A DNA stretch of 64,000 nt. It comes from JADKAV01 sp963732355 (lineage in GTDB: Bacteria; Actinomycetota; Actinomycetes; S36-B12; UBA10799). The notes under the pieces were generated by a model. The model ran no database searches. It was not told the origin of the DNA and was given only the letters and a program-made list of their open reading frames with translations. Location of the stretch: positions 826,161 through 890,160 of the forward strand of contig CAVSZD010000007.1 in NCBI GenBank assembly GCA_963732355.1. The letters are read 5' to 3'. This document shows, one piece after another, positions 27,736 through 37,301 of this stretch; within the stretch, counting starts at the first letter, position 1; each line of letters starts with the position of its first letter. The position numbers were made by a program, and so were the translations under genes.

Positions 27736-27899
27736 GGCGGGCGACAATGGTCCCGAATCTTCCCTGGACCAAGCTCTCTTCGGCCGGTCAGCCCAAGTCC
27801 GTATCCTCGCCGAAAGACCCGCGACCCGTGGCTCTTGCCAGGCTCTCAGGACGTTCCTGATCTTGCTGTGTGCCACCGGCCCCCGGTTGGGGGTGGTGG

Positions 27900-29132
27900 C
27901 TAGGGTTGTCGTCGGCCTGGTGGTGGGCCCACGGTGATGGTGGGGGCGGTGCCGGGTGTGGTGGTGATGTGGTAGCGGCCCAGGTGCAGGTCGCGGTGGC
28001 ATCGCGGGCACAGCAGGCACAGATTTTCCAGGTCGGTCAAACCACCTGACGCCCAGCCGATGATGTGGTGGGCGTGGCAGAACCGTGGTTTCTGCCCGCA
28101 CCGCAGACACCCCCGGTCCCGGGCCACCAGCGCGGCCCACTGGGCCGCGGAGGCGCGGCGTTTGGTGCGGGCCAACGCCAACGGCACGAACGCCCCGGCC
28201 GGGTCGGAGATCCCGACGATGACACTGATCACCGCCGCGCAACACACCAACTGGTAGCCCGCCGGGCTCAACCGGGTCCCATCCGTGAGTACCGCCGTGT
28301 CCCCGTCGGCCATGTCGGCCAGGTCGACCAGCACACTCAACGCCCCCACACCGTGCGGGGCGGTGTTGGCCGCCGCCGCATCCACGATGCCGTCCAAGGC
28401 ATCCGCGCGGCGCTGCTCAGCGCTGGCCTGATCGAGGGTGTCGGCAGGTTGGATGAAACAGGCCAGCAGCTCGGACAGTTTCGACCCGGCCACCTCATCC
28501 AGAAGCCCGGACAACCGCCACATCCCCGACGGGCGCGCCGACAACCGCAGCGACCGGCGTTCCCGCTGCGCGGCGGCATCCAGCCCGGGGCTACCCGGAC
28601 CGACCTGGTCGATGATCACCTCCAGGATCCGGCGGGTCTCCACCGGATCGGTGGCCGCCGCGGTGGCCACCACCGCGTCCTCCAGCGTCGTGAACCCCGG
28701 GATCGACCCGGCCGCCCGCGTGATCACCGACACGTGCACCGCCGACAGATCCCCGGCCCGGAACCTTTCGGCCACCACCGGCAGCCCCCGCAACGCCCGG
28801 GCCGTGGCCACCACCGCCGAACCGGCCGCCGGGCTACACCCGGTGGCCGCCGACACCAGCGTGCCGGTCGTACCCGCGTGCAGCGTGCGGCTGGCCTGCA
28901 CCACATCCGCGGCACCGGCCAACCCGCACAGATACGCATCCACCTGGTTACGCAGCCGCCCCGCCGCGATCAACGACCCGCACAACTCATCGGCACCCAG
29001 CACCGCCGGGTCCGGCAAACCCGCCACCGCCGCGGCCAGCGCCTCCCACCCCGCAGGACAAGTCGTGGGCAGAGCGGCGCGGATCCGTGCCCGGCGAGAC
29101 GCCGGCACCGACACCTGGAAGAACCCCACCAC
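27900..29132 (-). CDS. DUF222 domain HNH endonuclease (13E12-repeat family)
   Basis: About 410 residues. The N-terminal two thirds are the alanine-rich DUF222 domain (ARALRGLPVVAERFRAGDLS, GLLDEVAGSKLSELLACF). The C-terminus is an HNH nuclease: RDRGCLRCGQKPRFCHAHHI, then WASGGLTDLENLCLLCPRCH and HRDLHLGRYH, with Cys pairs for zinc. This actinobacterial family is abundant and often multicopy; its biological role is unproven, with mobility or defence suggested. Start GTG 29132 is chosen because it follows AGGGGG; the more upstream frame lacks family similarity. It is divergent from the Wadjet operon. Confidence 0.88.
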   Translation of the reverse strand: MVGFFQVSVPASRRARIRAALPTTCPAGWEALAAAVAGLPDPAVLGADELCGSLIAAGRLRNQVDAYLCGLAGAADVVQASRTLHAGTTGTLVSAATGCSPAAGSAVVATARALRGLPVVAERFRAGDLSAVHVSVITRAAGSIPGFTTLEDAVVATAAATDPVETRRILEVIIDQVGPGSPGLDAAAQRERRSLRLSARPSGMWRLSGLLDEVAGSKLSELLACFIQPADTLDQASAEQRRADALDGIVDAAAANTAPHGVGALSVLVDLADMADGDTAVLTDGTRLSPAGYQLVCCAAVISVIVGISDPAGAFVPLALARTKRRASAAQWAALVARDRGCLRCGQKPRFCHAHHIIGWASGGLTDLENLCLLCPRCHRDLHLGRYHITTTPGTAPTITVGPPPGRRQP

Positions 29133-29403
29133 ACACCCCCTGTGAGCTGCTCGAACCGACCACCAGAAACAGGCCACGGGCCCCTGACGAGAAACCCCGC
29201 CGCCCCAGCACAAGCACCGAAAGGGTGCAAACCGACGACCCACCGCCGCCTACCCACACCCTCACACAAGGGTCCGACAAAACAAATTGCGTCCATCCAC
29301 ACCACGACCCGCGACCCCAAGATCCGCCCTAGAAGTCGTCGCCCTGTCCTCGGATGTCGAACCCGTCGGTTACCTTCTTCGAAAGAGAAGAAAGGGGCGG
29401 ACG
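29133..29403. promoter_or_regulatory. Intergenic region driving the divergent HNH and jet genes
   Basis: About 270 bases between the HNH gene start and jetA. It must contain the jet promoter. A symmetric TTCTTCGAAAGAGAA (about 29375-29389) lies just upstream of the jetA ribosome site and might bind a regulator. No further gene is seen. Confidence 0.35.
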
Positions 29404-30840
29404 ATGGACCACGATGCCTTGTCGGCCCTGCGTAGGCACCACCCCGCCTGGCAGCTGCTGTGTGCCGACAACGCACCCTTGGTTGCAGCCGTCCTTCACC
29501 GCATTTTTGTCTCAGAGAACACACGCACGATTGCTCAACCCAGCCTGTCGGAGGCGCTCGACGATGAGTTGCACCGTCTGAGGATGCAGGATCCCGACGC
29601 ATATCCAAAAGACGCCGCTTCCTACTTGTCGGACTGGTCAGCGCCCGAGCGTGGATGGTTGCGCAAGTTCTACCCCGAGAACTCCGACGTGCCGCACTAC
29701 GACCTGACGCCTGCCGCCGAGAAGGCTTTGACCTGGTTGGAGTCGCTGGGTGAACGGTCTTTCGTGGGCACGGAGTCCAGGCTGATGACGATGTACTCGC
29801 TGCTGCAGCAAATGGTCGAGGGCAAACAGTCCGACCCGGCTGAGCGGATTCGAGCGCTGGAGCAGCGCAGGGACGATCTCGATGCCCAGATCGAGCGCTA
29901 CCGGGCTGGCGAGATCCCGATCATGGATGACACGGGACTGCGCGACCGGTATCAGCAGTTCACCGCGACAGCCCGTGCCCTCCTCAGCGACTTCCGGGAG
30001 GTCGAGGAGAACTTTCGACTTCTTGACCGCACGGTGCGTGAGAAGATCGCCGGCTGGCAGGGACCCCGCGGGCAATTGTTGGACCAGGTTCTGGGCGAAC
30101 GGGACGCGATCGCCGATTCCGACCAAGGTGTGAGCTTCGCGGCCTTCTGGAACTTTCTGATGTCAACCCAGCGCCAGGACGACTTCGACCGCATGCTGGA
30201 GACGGTTCTGGCCCAGCCTGCACTACACGGCGCTGATCAGCAGACCCGGTACGTGGTCAGCGACTGGTTGAAAGCTGGAGACGCTGTCCAACGCACGGTT
30301 GCGCACTTGTCCCGCCAACTGCGGCGGTTCCTCGATGATCAGGCCTACCTGCAGAACCGGCGGATCGCTGAGTTGTCACGTGAGATCGAAGCGGCAGCGC
30401 TGACGGTGCGCGGCAACCCCCCGCAGGGTGCGTTCACGCAGATCTCCGGCGTGCGCGCCGACGTGACTATGCCCATGTCCCGGCCTCTGCACGACACCTC
30501 CGACCCGGTACACCTCACCGACGTGGAGGTGGTCGAAGCCGACGATGAGATCGAACTGGATGCCTTGTTCAACTACTTCATGGTCGACACGACACGCCTG
30601 CGCAGCGCGATCGACGAGTCTCTTGCCGACGCTGACCAGGTCACGCTGAGCGGGATCATCGAGAACCACGGACTGCCGCAAGGTCTGGCCGAACTCGTCA
30701 ACTACCTCAAACTCGCCGACGACGACCCACGCGGGGCCTTTGCAGATGACACGACCGAGACGGTCTCCTGGACCACTGACGACCGGCAAGTGGAGGCGGA
30801 CATACCCACCGTGATCTTCGTAAGGAATGTCAATGACTGA
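29404..30840 (+). CDS. jetA: Wadjet subunit JetA (DUF3375, kleisin-like)
   Basis: A 478-residue DUF3375 protein. It begins MDHDALSALRRHHPAWQLLC and has the family segments FVGTESRLMTMYSLLQQMVE and RDRYQQFTATARALLSDFRE. The C-terminus is acidic. JetA is the kleisin-type subunit (MukF-like) bridging the SMC-like JetC heads in the Wadjet complex, which recognises and restricts small circular DNA such as plasmids. ATG 29404 follows GAAAGGGG. Its stop overlaps the next gene by 8 bases, and gene order jetA-jetB-jetC-jetD is that of type I Wadjet. Confidence 0.93.
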   Translation: MDHDALSALRRHHPAWQLLCADNAPLVAAVLHRIFVSENTRTIAQPSLSEALDDELHRLRMQDPDAYPKDAASYLSDWSAPERGWLRKFYPENSDVPHYDLTPAAEKALTWLESLGERSFVGTESRLMTMYSLLQQMVEGKQSDPAERIRALEQRRDDLDAQIERYRAGEIPIMDDTGLRDRYQQFTATARALLSDFREVEENFRLLDRTVREKIAGWQGPRGQLLDQVLGERDAIADSDQGVSFAAFWNFLMSTQRQDDFDRMLETVLAQPALHGADQQTRYVVSDWLKAGDAVQRTVAHLSRQLRRFLDDQAYLQNRRIAELSREIEAAALTVRGNPPQGAFTQISGVRADVTMPMSRPLHDTSDPVHLTDVEVVEADDEIELDALFNYFMVDTTRLRSAIDESLADADQVTLSGIIENHGLPQGLAELVNYLKLADDDPRGAFADDTTETVSWTTDDRQVEADIPTVIFVRNVND

Positions 30841-31405
30841 GCCCAGGATCGCTGAGGCCGCCGTGCCGCTGCTCAAGGGCGTCGTGTACGCGGATTCACA
30901 TCCGGCAGCGTGGAACGCACTGCTCACCATCCCAAACCAAGTGCGCGACCATCTGGCGGCGCTGGGTGTGGATGTGGAGATCGACGAGTCGGAGGGATAT
31001 GCGTTCATCCGCAACGCGCAGGTGGATCCCGACGCTCCCGACCTGCCCCGCCTGGTCTCACGCCGACCGCTCACCTACCGGGTGAGCCTGCTGATCGTTT
31101 TGTTGCGAAAGCGACTGCTCGAACTGGACAGCCAAGGTGACCAAACGCGCTTGATCATCACCCGTGACGAGGCCGTGGAGCTTGTCCGGACCTACCACCC
31201 GGCGAGGTCGAACGAGGCGAAACTTGCCGATGAAGTTGAGGCGGACCTTCGCAAACTAGCTGAGCTCGGATTCACACGGTCGTTGCGCGACCAGCCTCAC
31301 ACCTACGAGGTCCGGCGCATCATCAAGGCCTTTGTCGACGCCCAGTGGCTGGCCGACTTCCACGAGCGACTGCAGCAGTACGTCAGCGCCGGGAGCCGCA
31401 CATGA
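30833..31405 (+). CDS. jetB: Wadjet subunit JetB (DUF4194, MukE/KITE-like)
   Basis: A 190-residue DUF4194 protein with the winged-helix pattern of MukE-type accessory subunits: GVVYADSHPAAWNALLTIPN, then YAFIRNAQVDPD and RRPLTYRVSLLIVLLRKRLL. It binds the JetA kleisin in the SMC-like complex. The start at 30833 has AAGG eight bases upstream; another ATG two codons earlier is possible. It overlaps both neighbours (8 bases with jetA, ATGA with jetC), so the operon is tightly coupled. Length is typical of the family. Confidence 0.92.
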   Translation: MTEPRIAEAAVPLLKGVVYADSHPAAWNALLTIPNQVRDHLAALGVDVEIDESEGYAFIRNAQVDPDAPDLPRLVSRRPLTYRVSLLIVLLRKRLLELDSQGDQTRLIITRDEAVELVRTYHPARSNEAKLADEVEADLRKLAELGFTRSLRDQPHTYEVRRIIKAFVDAQWLADFHERLQQYVSAGSRT

Positions 31406-34400
31406 CCATGGAAATGGACCTCTACGACGCGGCCACGACCGGTTTCCGTCTGCAGCGCCTGGAGATGTACAACTGGGGCACGTTCAACGAAAGGGTCTGG
31501 TCGCTGGATCTCGACGGGGACAACACCCTGCTCACGGGGGACATCGGGTCCGGAAAGTCCACCCTGGTCGATGCCATCACCACGCTACTGGTTCCCCCTG
31601 GGAAGGTTTCGTACAACAAAGCGGCGGGCGCGGATTACAAGGAACGCACGGCTGCGTCCTACGTCCTGGGACACTTCAAAGCCGAACGCACCGAGTCCAC
31701 AGGCATCGCCAAGCCGGTGGCGCTGCGAGGTACCGGCAACTACAGCGTGCTGCTGGCCCGGTTCACGAACAGAGCGCTACAGGAAACAGTCACCGTTGCG
31801 CAGGTCTTCTGGTTCAAGGATCGTGCGGACCAGCCGTCACGCATGTACGTCGTGTCCGGGCAGGCACTGAGCATCACAGAGGACTTCCAAACCGTCGGCA
31901 GCGACTTGTCCAACCTGCGGCGGCACCTACGCGAACGTGATGCCGCCATGTACGACAGTTTCAGCAAGTACGGTGCGGACTTCCGACGCCGGATGGGGAT
32001 CACGCACCCCCAGGCACTGGAGTTGTTCCACCAGACCGTGTCGATGAAGTCCGTGGGCAACCTGACCGAATTCGTCCGTACCCACATGCTCGAACCGGCC
32101 GATGTCAACTCGCGCATCGAAGCGTTGATCAAGCACTTCCAGGACCTCAACCGGGCCCATGACCTCGTTGTGGACGCGCGCCGGCAGGTGGACTCGCTCA
32201 CGCCACTGGTGGGCAAACTCGATGAATACGACTCAGTTGCGGCGAAGGCCGAACAGACCCGGGCCGTCCGCGAGGCGCTCACCCCCTACTTCACGCTGCG
32301 CCGAACAGAACTGCTCACTGAGCGCATCAACCGTCGACGCTCGGAGCGTGAGGGTCTCCTCAACCGCAAGGCGGACGCCGAGCAGAAGGTCCGGACCGCG
32401 CAACGCGAGGAGTACGAACTGCACGCTGCGATCCGGGAGAACGGAGGAGAACGCCAGGAGCAACTCCAGTCCGAGATCGCCGAACTCACAGCAGGCCGCG
32501 ATGCCAAGAAAGCCGAACACACCCATTACGTGGGGCTTTGTAATCAAGTGGGTGTGGCACCGGCCACCGATGAGCAATCGATGGTCCACCAGCAGCAGGA
32601 ACTCGAGCGGCTCGCCCATGATCTGACCGCCGAGCGCGACCTTCTGGAGAGCTCGGCCACGGAGCAGTCGGTGACTCTGCGGGACGCGAGGACCCGACTG
32701 GACGAGATTGAGACCGAGCTCAAGAGCCTTGCCGACCGAAGCAGCAGCATCGACCAGCAGATGATCCTTCTGCGTGCGCGGTTGTGCGAGGGCACTGGGC
32801 TGGAACCCTCGGATGTGCCCTTCGCCGGTGAGCTGCTAAGGGTCTCGGACCAGACCTGGGAACCGGCGGCCGAACGGTTGCTGCGCGGGTTTGCGCTGTC
32901 GCTGCTGGTCCGCGACGATGACTACGCAGCCGTGGCCGGGTGGGTGGACCGAACCGACATGCGCGGGCGCCTGGTCTACTACCGGGTTCGCGAACCGATC
33001 CGGGTACCGGCCGTCACCGACCCGCGCTCACTGGTCCACAAGCTGGAAGTGCGCCCCGAAACCGTGTTCACCGACTGGCTTACCGCGGAGGTGCAGAAAC
33101 GCTTCGACGTGGTGTGCGCGAGCTCTGCGGATGAGTTCCGCATCGAGCGCCGAGCTTTGACCCGCAACGGGCAGATCAAAGGCGGGGGCGAGCGGCACGA
33201 GAAGGACGACCGTCGACGTCTCGGCGACCGCCGCTGGTACGTGCTCGGTTGGGACAACACCGCCAAACGCAAGATGATGGAGGGCCAGCGTTGCGAGGCT
33301 GCGGCCATTGTGGACGCTCATTCGCGCGAGCACGAGGGGCTGCGCATGCGGCAGCGCTCCTCGGATATGCGGGCGCAGCAGATTGCAGTGCTCAAGCAGC
33401 GCCGAGCCTGGGCATCACTGGACTGGCAGGCCGATGCTGCCCGCCTCCAGACTGTGCGCCAGCAACTGGAACTGCTGCGCGAGTCCAGCGACACCCTCAA
33501 AGAACTGAATGCCAGGCTGACTACCCTGCTCGAGGAGTTGGGCGCGTTGGAGTCGACGAGGATCGAACTCGAACAACAGGACGCCGTGATGGTCGACCGC
33601 ATCGAACGTGATGAGACGGACCTCGAGGAACTCGCTGCTCTGCCACTGGCAACCGACGAGCAGCGCTTGCTCGTGCAGCCCTACGAACCCGACAACCTCC
33701 AGGTCAGGACCTGTGAGAGCACCGAGCGTGCGATCCGAAATGACTTGCAGACCACCATCGAGGCCTTCGACCAGCGGGCCAAACGCTTGAGCACGTCAAT
33801 CGTTGCCGCGATGGGCGACTTCCGGAATCAATGGCAGCTTCAGACCCAGGAGATGGACACCGCGGTTGAGGCAGGCGATGAGTACCGCGCACTGCTACAA
33901 CGACTGCTGGACGACGATCTGCCTCGCTTCGAGGATGGCTTCAAACGCGCCTTGAACACTCACGCGATCCGCGAGGTGGTCGGATTTCGAACCGCCCTGG
34001 AAGTGGCCCGCGATGAAATCAAACGTCGTATCGCCGACATCAACGCTTCCCTGTGCGACATCCCGTACCAACCCCACACCTACATCCGGCTGGAGCCGAC
34101 GGGGTCCACTGATGCCGACGTTCGGGAGTTCCGCGCGCAACTACGCGCCTGCACTGAGGACACCGTCACGGGGTCGGCGGACGACCACTACTCCGAGGTC
34201 AAGTTCCTGCAGGTCAAGGACATTGTCAGTCGGCTCCAGGGCCGACAGGGGCGCACGGTTGAGGACAAGCGGTGGACGGCGAAGGTCACCGACGTGCGAA
34301 ATTGGTTCACCTTCGCGGCAAGTGAGCGGCTTACCTCCGACGACTCCGAGCACGAGCACTACGCGGACTCGGGGGGCAAGTCCGGCGGCCAGAAGGAGAA

Positions 34401-34722
34401 GCTCGCTTACACGATCCTGGCCGCGAGCCTGGCCTATCAATTCGGCCTGGTCAGCGGCAGGCACACCCGCAGCTTCCGCTTCGTAGTCATCGACGAGGCA
34501 TTCGGTAGGGGCTCGGACGAATCCGCACGGTTCGGCCTGGAACTGTTCCGGCGCCTGGATCTGCAACTGCTGGTGGTGACTCCGATGCAGAAGATCCACA
34601 TAATCGAGCCGTACGTGGCTCACGTCGGCTTCGTGCACAACGAGGGTGGTGTGACCTCGAAGCTGCGCAACCTGTCGATCGACGAGTACCGCGAAGGCAG
34701 GCACGTGGGACGGGCGACTTGA
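31402..34722 (+). CDS. jetC: Wadjet subunit JetC (SMC/MukB-like ATPase)
   Basis: A 1106-residue SMC-like protein. Walker A GDIGSGKST is at about 46-54. Long coiled coils run from about 270 to 460 and again from about 640 to 800, separated by a hinge-like region. The ABC signature SGGKSGGQKEKL is near 990 and Walker B VVIDEAF near 1030, close to the C-terminus. This is the DNA-translocating motor of Wadjet, which extrudes loops and detects small circles. All ATPase motifs are intact and there is no frameshift despite its length. The start overlaps jetB and the stop overlaps jetD. Confidence 0.95.
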   Translation: MTMEMDLYDAATTGFRLQRLEMYNWGTFNERVWSLDLDGDNTLLTGDIGSGKSTLVDAITTLLVPPGKVSYNKAAGADYKERTAASYVLGHFKAERTESTGIAKPVALRGTGNYSVLLARFTNRALQETVTVAQVFWFKDRADQPSRMYVVSGQALSITEDFQTVGSDLSNLRRHLRERDAAMYDSFSKYGADFRRRMGITHPQALELFHQTVSMKSVGNLTEFVRTHMLEPADVNSRIEALIKHFQDLNRAHDLVVDARRQVDSLTPLVGKLDEYDSVAAKAEQTRAVREALTPYFTLRRTELLTERINRRRSEREGLLNRKADAEQKVRTAQREEYELHAAIRENGGERQEQLQSEIAELTAGRDAKKAEHTHYVGLCNQVGVAPATDEQSMVHQQQELERLAHDLTAERDLLESSATEQSVTLRDARTRLDEIETELKSLADRSSSIDQQMILLRARLCEGTGLEPSDVPFAGELLRVSDQTWEPAAERLLRGFALSLLVRDDDYAAVAGWVDRTDMRGRLVYYRVREPIRVPAVTDPRSLVHKLEVRPETVFTDWLTAEVQKRFDVVCASSADEFRIERRALTRNGQIKGGGERHEKDDRRRLGDRRWYVLGWDNTAKRKMMEGQRCEAAAIVDAHSREHEGLRMRQRSSDMRAQQIAVLKQRRAWASLDWQADAARLQTVRQQLELLRESSDTLKELNARLTTLLEELGALESTRIELEQQDAVMVDRIERDETDLEELAALPLATDEQRLLVQPYEPDNLQVRTCESTERAIRNDLQTTIEAFDQRAKRLSTSIVAAMGDFRNQWQLQTQEMDTAVEAGDEYRALLQRLLDDDLPRFEDGFKRALNTHAIREVVGFRTALEVARDEIKRRIADINASLCDIPYQPHTYIRLEPTGSTDADVREFRAQLRACTEDTVTGSADDHYSEVKFLQVKDIVSRLQGRQGRTVEDKRWTAKVTDVRNWFTFAASERLTSDDSEHEHYADSGGKSGGQKEKLAYTILAASLAYQFGLVSGRHTRSFRFVVIDEAFGRGSDESARFGLELFRRLDLQLLVVTPMQKIHIIEPYVAHVGFVHNEGGVTSKLRNLSIDEYREGRHVGRAT

Positions 34723-35861
34723 GCTGGACCACACCGGCCGATGTGCAGGCAATCGTATTGAAGAAGTGGGACTCCGGTTCGCTGCTGTCCGGGCGCGTGC
34801 CGGGTCACGCCGGTGTGGAGTTCCCTCTGCGGATATCTCTTCGGCGCCCCCGCGCCGCCGACCTGACGAGCAATTGGGAGTCCGTGCGCGATTGGGCTGG
34901 AGCGCTTGTGGCCGCAGGCGGTTTCCGGGTTGAACTGCAGACGGTGGGACATCGGATTCTGGGAACTCAGTCGCTGCCGGTCGCGGTCTGGATCGACACG
35001 CTTGAGGATGCGCTGGCCCTCATCCGACGAACCCGACAGGCAGCCCAGTTCGACCAACTCATCGAGGCAACGGAGCAGGAGAACCTGGAGTGGGCGGCCC
35101 GCCATCCGCTGCAGTTGCTCGAGATCGACGGTGACTGGCCAGCGATCCAGGCTGCCGCCACCTGGCTTCGCGAACACCCCGACCCCGGCATCTACCTACG
35201 CCAGACGGATATTCCTGGAGTGCACACGAAGATCATCGAAGAGCACAAACGTGTCCTCGGCGATCTGGTCCCAGGTCGTGCGACCGCTGGCAGCGGATGG
35301 TTCGAGCGGCGTTACGGCTTTCTGACCTCCCCGGCGATGGTTCGTTTCCGTGTCCTTGATGACACGTTGTGTCTGCTGCCGGGCCTTCGTGACATGACCT
35401 TGTCCGCGCCGGACTTCTTACGCCTGTGTCCGCCGGCCAACACCGTCTTCGTGACCGAGAACTTGACCAACTTCCTGGCCTTCCCTTCGGCTCCCAACGC
35501 GCTGGTGGTCTTCGGCGCTGGGAACGAGGCGCCCGAACTACTTGCCGGGCTGACCGCGAACCAGGTGGTCTACACGGGTGACCTTGATACCCATGGGTTG
35601 GCGATTCTGGACCGCTTCCGCGCCCAGATCCCCCACGCCGAGAGCATCCTGATGGATCTGCCCACACTGCTGGACCACCGCGAAATGTGGGTCGTCGAGA
35701 AGACGCAGATCACCCGGGACCTTCCTCACTTGCAGGCTGCTGAACAAGATCTCTACGACGCACTCCGAAGCGGCCTATACGCGGATCACGTGCGCCTGGA
35801 ACAGGAACGTATCCGGTTCGGCTATGTGCGAGACGCAGTGCTGCGAGCCGCTGGTTCGTGA
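34719..35861 (+). CDS. jetD: Wadjet subunit JetD (DUF3322-DUF2220, TOPRIM nuclease)
   Basis: A 380-residue protein: DUF3322 in the first half and a DUF2220 TOPRIM-like domain in the second. The TOPRIM catalytic glutamate is in VFVTENLTNFL (about 242), followed by FGAGNEA and the acidic pair GDLDTHG near 287. These are the features of the topoisomerase-VI-like nuclease subunit that cuts the trapped plasmid. It starts with TTG overlapping the jetC stop (TTGA), a weak start consistent with a substoichiometric subunit. All acidic residues are present, so the system looks functional. Confidence 0.94.
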   Translation: MSWTTPADVQAIVLKKWDSGSLLSGRVPGHAGVEFPLRISLRRPRAADLTSNWESVRDWAGALVAAGGFRVELQTVGHRILGTQSLPVAVWIDTLEDALALIRRTRQAAQFDQLIEATEQENLEWAARHPLQLLEIDGDWPAIQAAATWLREHPDPGIYLRQTDIPGVHTKIIEEHKRVLGDLVPGRATAGSGWFERRYGFLTSPAMVRFRVLDDTLCLLPGLRDMTLSAPDFLRLCPPANTVFVTENLTNFLAFPSAPNALVVFGAGNEAPELLAGLTANQVVYTGDLDTHGLAILDRFRAQIPHAESILMDLPTLLDHREMWVVEKTQITRDLPHLQAAEQDLYDALRSGLYADHVRLEQERIRFGYVRDAVLRAAGS

Positions 35862-35865
35862 GACC

Positions 35866-35927
35866 GGCGCAGGCCTCGGCGCAGGGTCTGGCGCAGGCCT
35901 CGGCGCAGGGTCTGGCGCAGAGCCTCC
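35866..35927. repeat. 24-bp tandem repeat between jetD and a hairpin
   Basis: A 24-base unit beginning GGCGCAGGCCTCGGCGCAGG occurs at 35866-35889 and 35890-35913, and a partial third copy follows. It begins five bases after the jetD stop and runs up to family A hairpin copy 3. The units are identical, so the duplication is recent. Confidence 0.8.
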
Positions 35928-35929
35928 TG

Positions 35930-35997
35930 GTTAGAGGTTGTGCTGTTCGTTAGAGAATCCACGCGTTGTTTCGCTAACGAACAGCACAACCTCTAAC
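35930..35997. repeat. 68-bp hairpin, family A copy 3
   Basis: This is the most perfect copy: arms pair without mismatch from CTGGTTAGAGG at the left to CCTCTAACCAG at the right. The loop AATCCACGCGTTGTTT is in orientation 2 (reverse complement of copies 1, 2 and 4). It lies between jetD and the next gene in the same direction. Confidence 0.93.
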
Positions 35998-36131
35998 CAG
36001 GGCACTCGCGGCTTCAGCACTGGCCGTCACGACCTGGCCACAGGGGGCAGGCGGGCGGCCCCAACCCATCTGAAATGTCACACCCCGCGCCTACTGTTCA
36101 GATGTAGGCAAACGGGGAAGGAGGTGGCCCG

Positions 36132-37289
36132 ATGAACGACTTGAACACCATCATCGAGGCGGCTTGGAAGGACTACCGGGCAAGTCTGGCCGAAGCACTG
36201 GACGCCCTCGATGAAGACGCCAGCATCCAGATCGAGTTCGACTCGGAGGGCGTGACACCGTACGTTCAGGCGCTGCGAGTGGACGGTCGGATCCTGCTCG
36301 AGGCAGCGAGTAACCGCTTCTTGGACGACGTGTGGAAACTCGACAAGGCCGACCGGCGACGCCTGCGCGCCATCGGTTTCGCCAAGCCCTCGGAACACAG
36401 GCCGAACTACTGGATCAGTCTTCCCCTCAGCCATGTCGACCAAGTCGCCAGCATGGCGGTCCGGGCACTGCGTGAGGGGTTCAGCGTCATGCACCCGTCG
36501 AGTCTGTGCGCCACCGGACTGGACTGGCAGGGCGAGCCGTTCCCGCCCGTCGCCCGTGAATCCCAGCGGGAGGCGACGACCACCTTCCCCCACGACAAGG
36601 AACAGCTCGACGCACTGATCGGCGAGGTGCTCGACGCCATCCTCAGCGAGGTGCCCGACCGGGACGACGATGGCGACGTCCCCATTCGCACAGGCCGCAC
36701 GGTCGTCTACATCCGCACCCAGCAAGGGTCACCCATGATCCGGCTGTTCGCGCAGATGGCCCGGGATGTGGACAACAAGGACGCGGCGCTTCGGGAAGTC
36801 GATCGTCTCAACCGCACGGTCGAGGGGATCAAGTTCATCGTCCACGAGACGACGGTCATCGCGACGGCCGAGTTGCTCGGCTGGCCCTTCGCGCCGACCC
36901 AGTTCCAGGCCCTCTTGACGCACATGTGCGATGCCGTGGCCAAGCATGAAGGGGATCTGGTCGACCATGTCGGTGGCCGGTTCTTCATCGGCGACGAGGT
37001 GTCTGACGAGGACCACGTACACCCCGCGATGCTCAGCATCATGCAACTGGATGCCCAGCGGCCTGGTTCACTGCGCCCAAAGGACGTGGCCAAGATCTGT
37101 GACCATGACCCAGACCTGCTGCTCGAGTTGATCCGCTGGAACGAGGAGCAGGAGATCGCTTGGCGGCAAGGACGCGAAGAGACCGATGATCCTGAGGAGG
37201 AACGAGTCTGTGAGATCGAGCGCAAACATGCCCACCGGACGGTGAAGTTGTTGCGCAAAGCCCTGCGGCTGGTTCTGCTCGGATCCTGA
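36132..37289 (+). CDS. TY-Chap/YbjN-like putative peptide-binding chaperone protein
   Basis: A 385-residue protein of low-complexity-free, acidic composition. Residues ~45-115 (LRVDGRILLEAASNRFLDDV through RRRLRAIGFAKPSEHRPNYW and VDQVASMAVRALREGFSV) resemble the N-terminal TY-Chap segment. The middle (VVYIRTQQGSPMIRLFAQMA, followed by LNRTVEGIKFIVHETTVI) resembles the YbjN/T3SS-chaperone fold. The C-terminus is a charged helix. It has a very strong ribosome site GGAAGGAGGT. It sits between two family A hairpins, directly after Wadjet. Its role is unknown; the fold assignment is by eye. Confidence 0.6.
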   Translation: MNDLNTIIEAAWKDYRASLAEALDALDEDASIQIEFDSEGVTPYVQALRVDGRILLEAASNRFLDDVWKLDKADRRRLRAIGFAKPSEHRPNYWISLPLSHVDQVASMAVRALREGFSVMHPSSLCATGLDWQGEPFPPVARESQREATTTFPHDKEQLDALIGEVLDAILSEVPDRDDDGDVPIRTGRTVVYIRTQQGSPMIRLFAQMARDVDNKDAALREVDRLNRTVEGIKFIVHETTVIATAELLGWPFAPTQFQALLTHMCDAVAKHEGDLVDHVGGRFFIGDEVSDEDHVHPAMLSIMQLDAQRPGSLRPKDVAKICDHDPDLLLELIRWNEEQEIAWRQGREETDDPEEERVCEIERKHAHRTVKLLRKALRLVLLGS

Positions 37290-37301
37290 CAGTCGCGAAG
37301 C

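Noticed and set aside
27900..29132. DUF222-HNH gene as an intein or group I intron homing endonuclease
   Set aside because: It is a free-standing gene not inserted in another gene, and the DUF222 domain marks the separate 13E12-type family.
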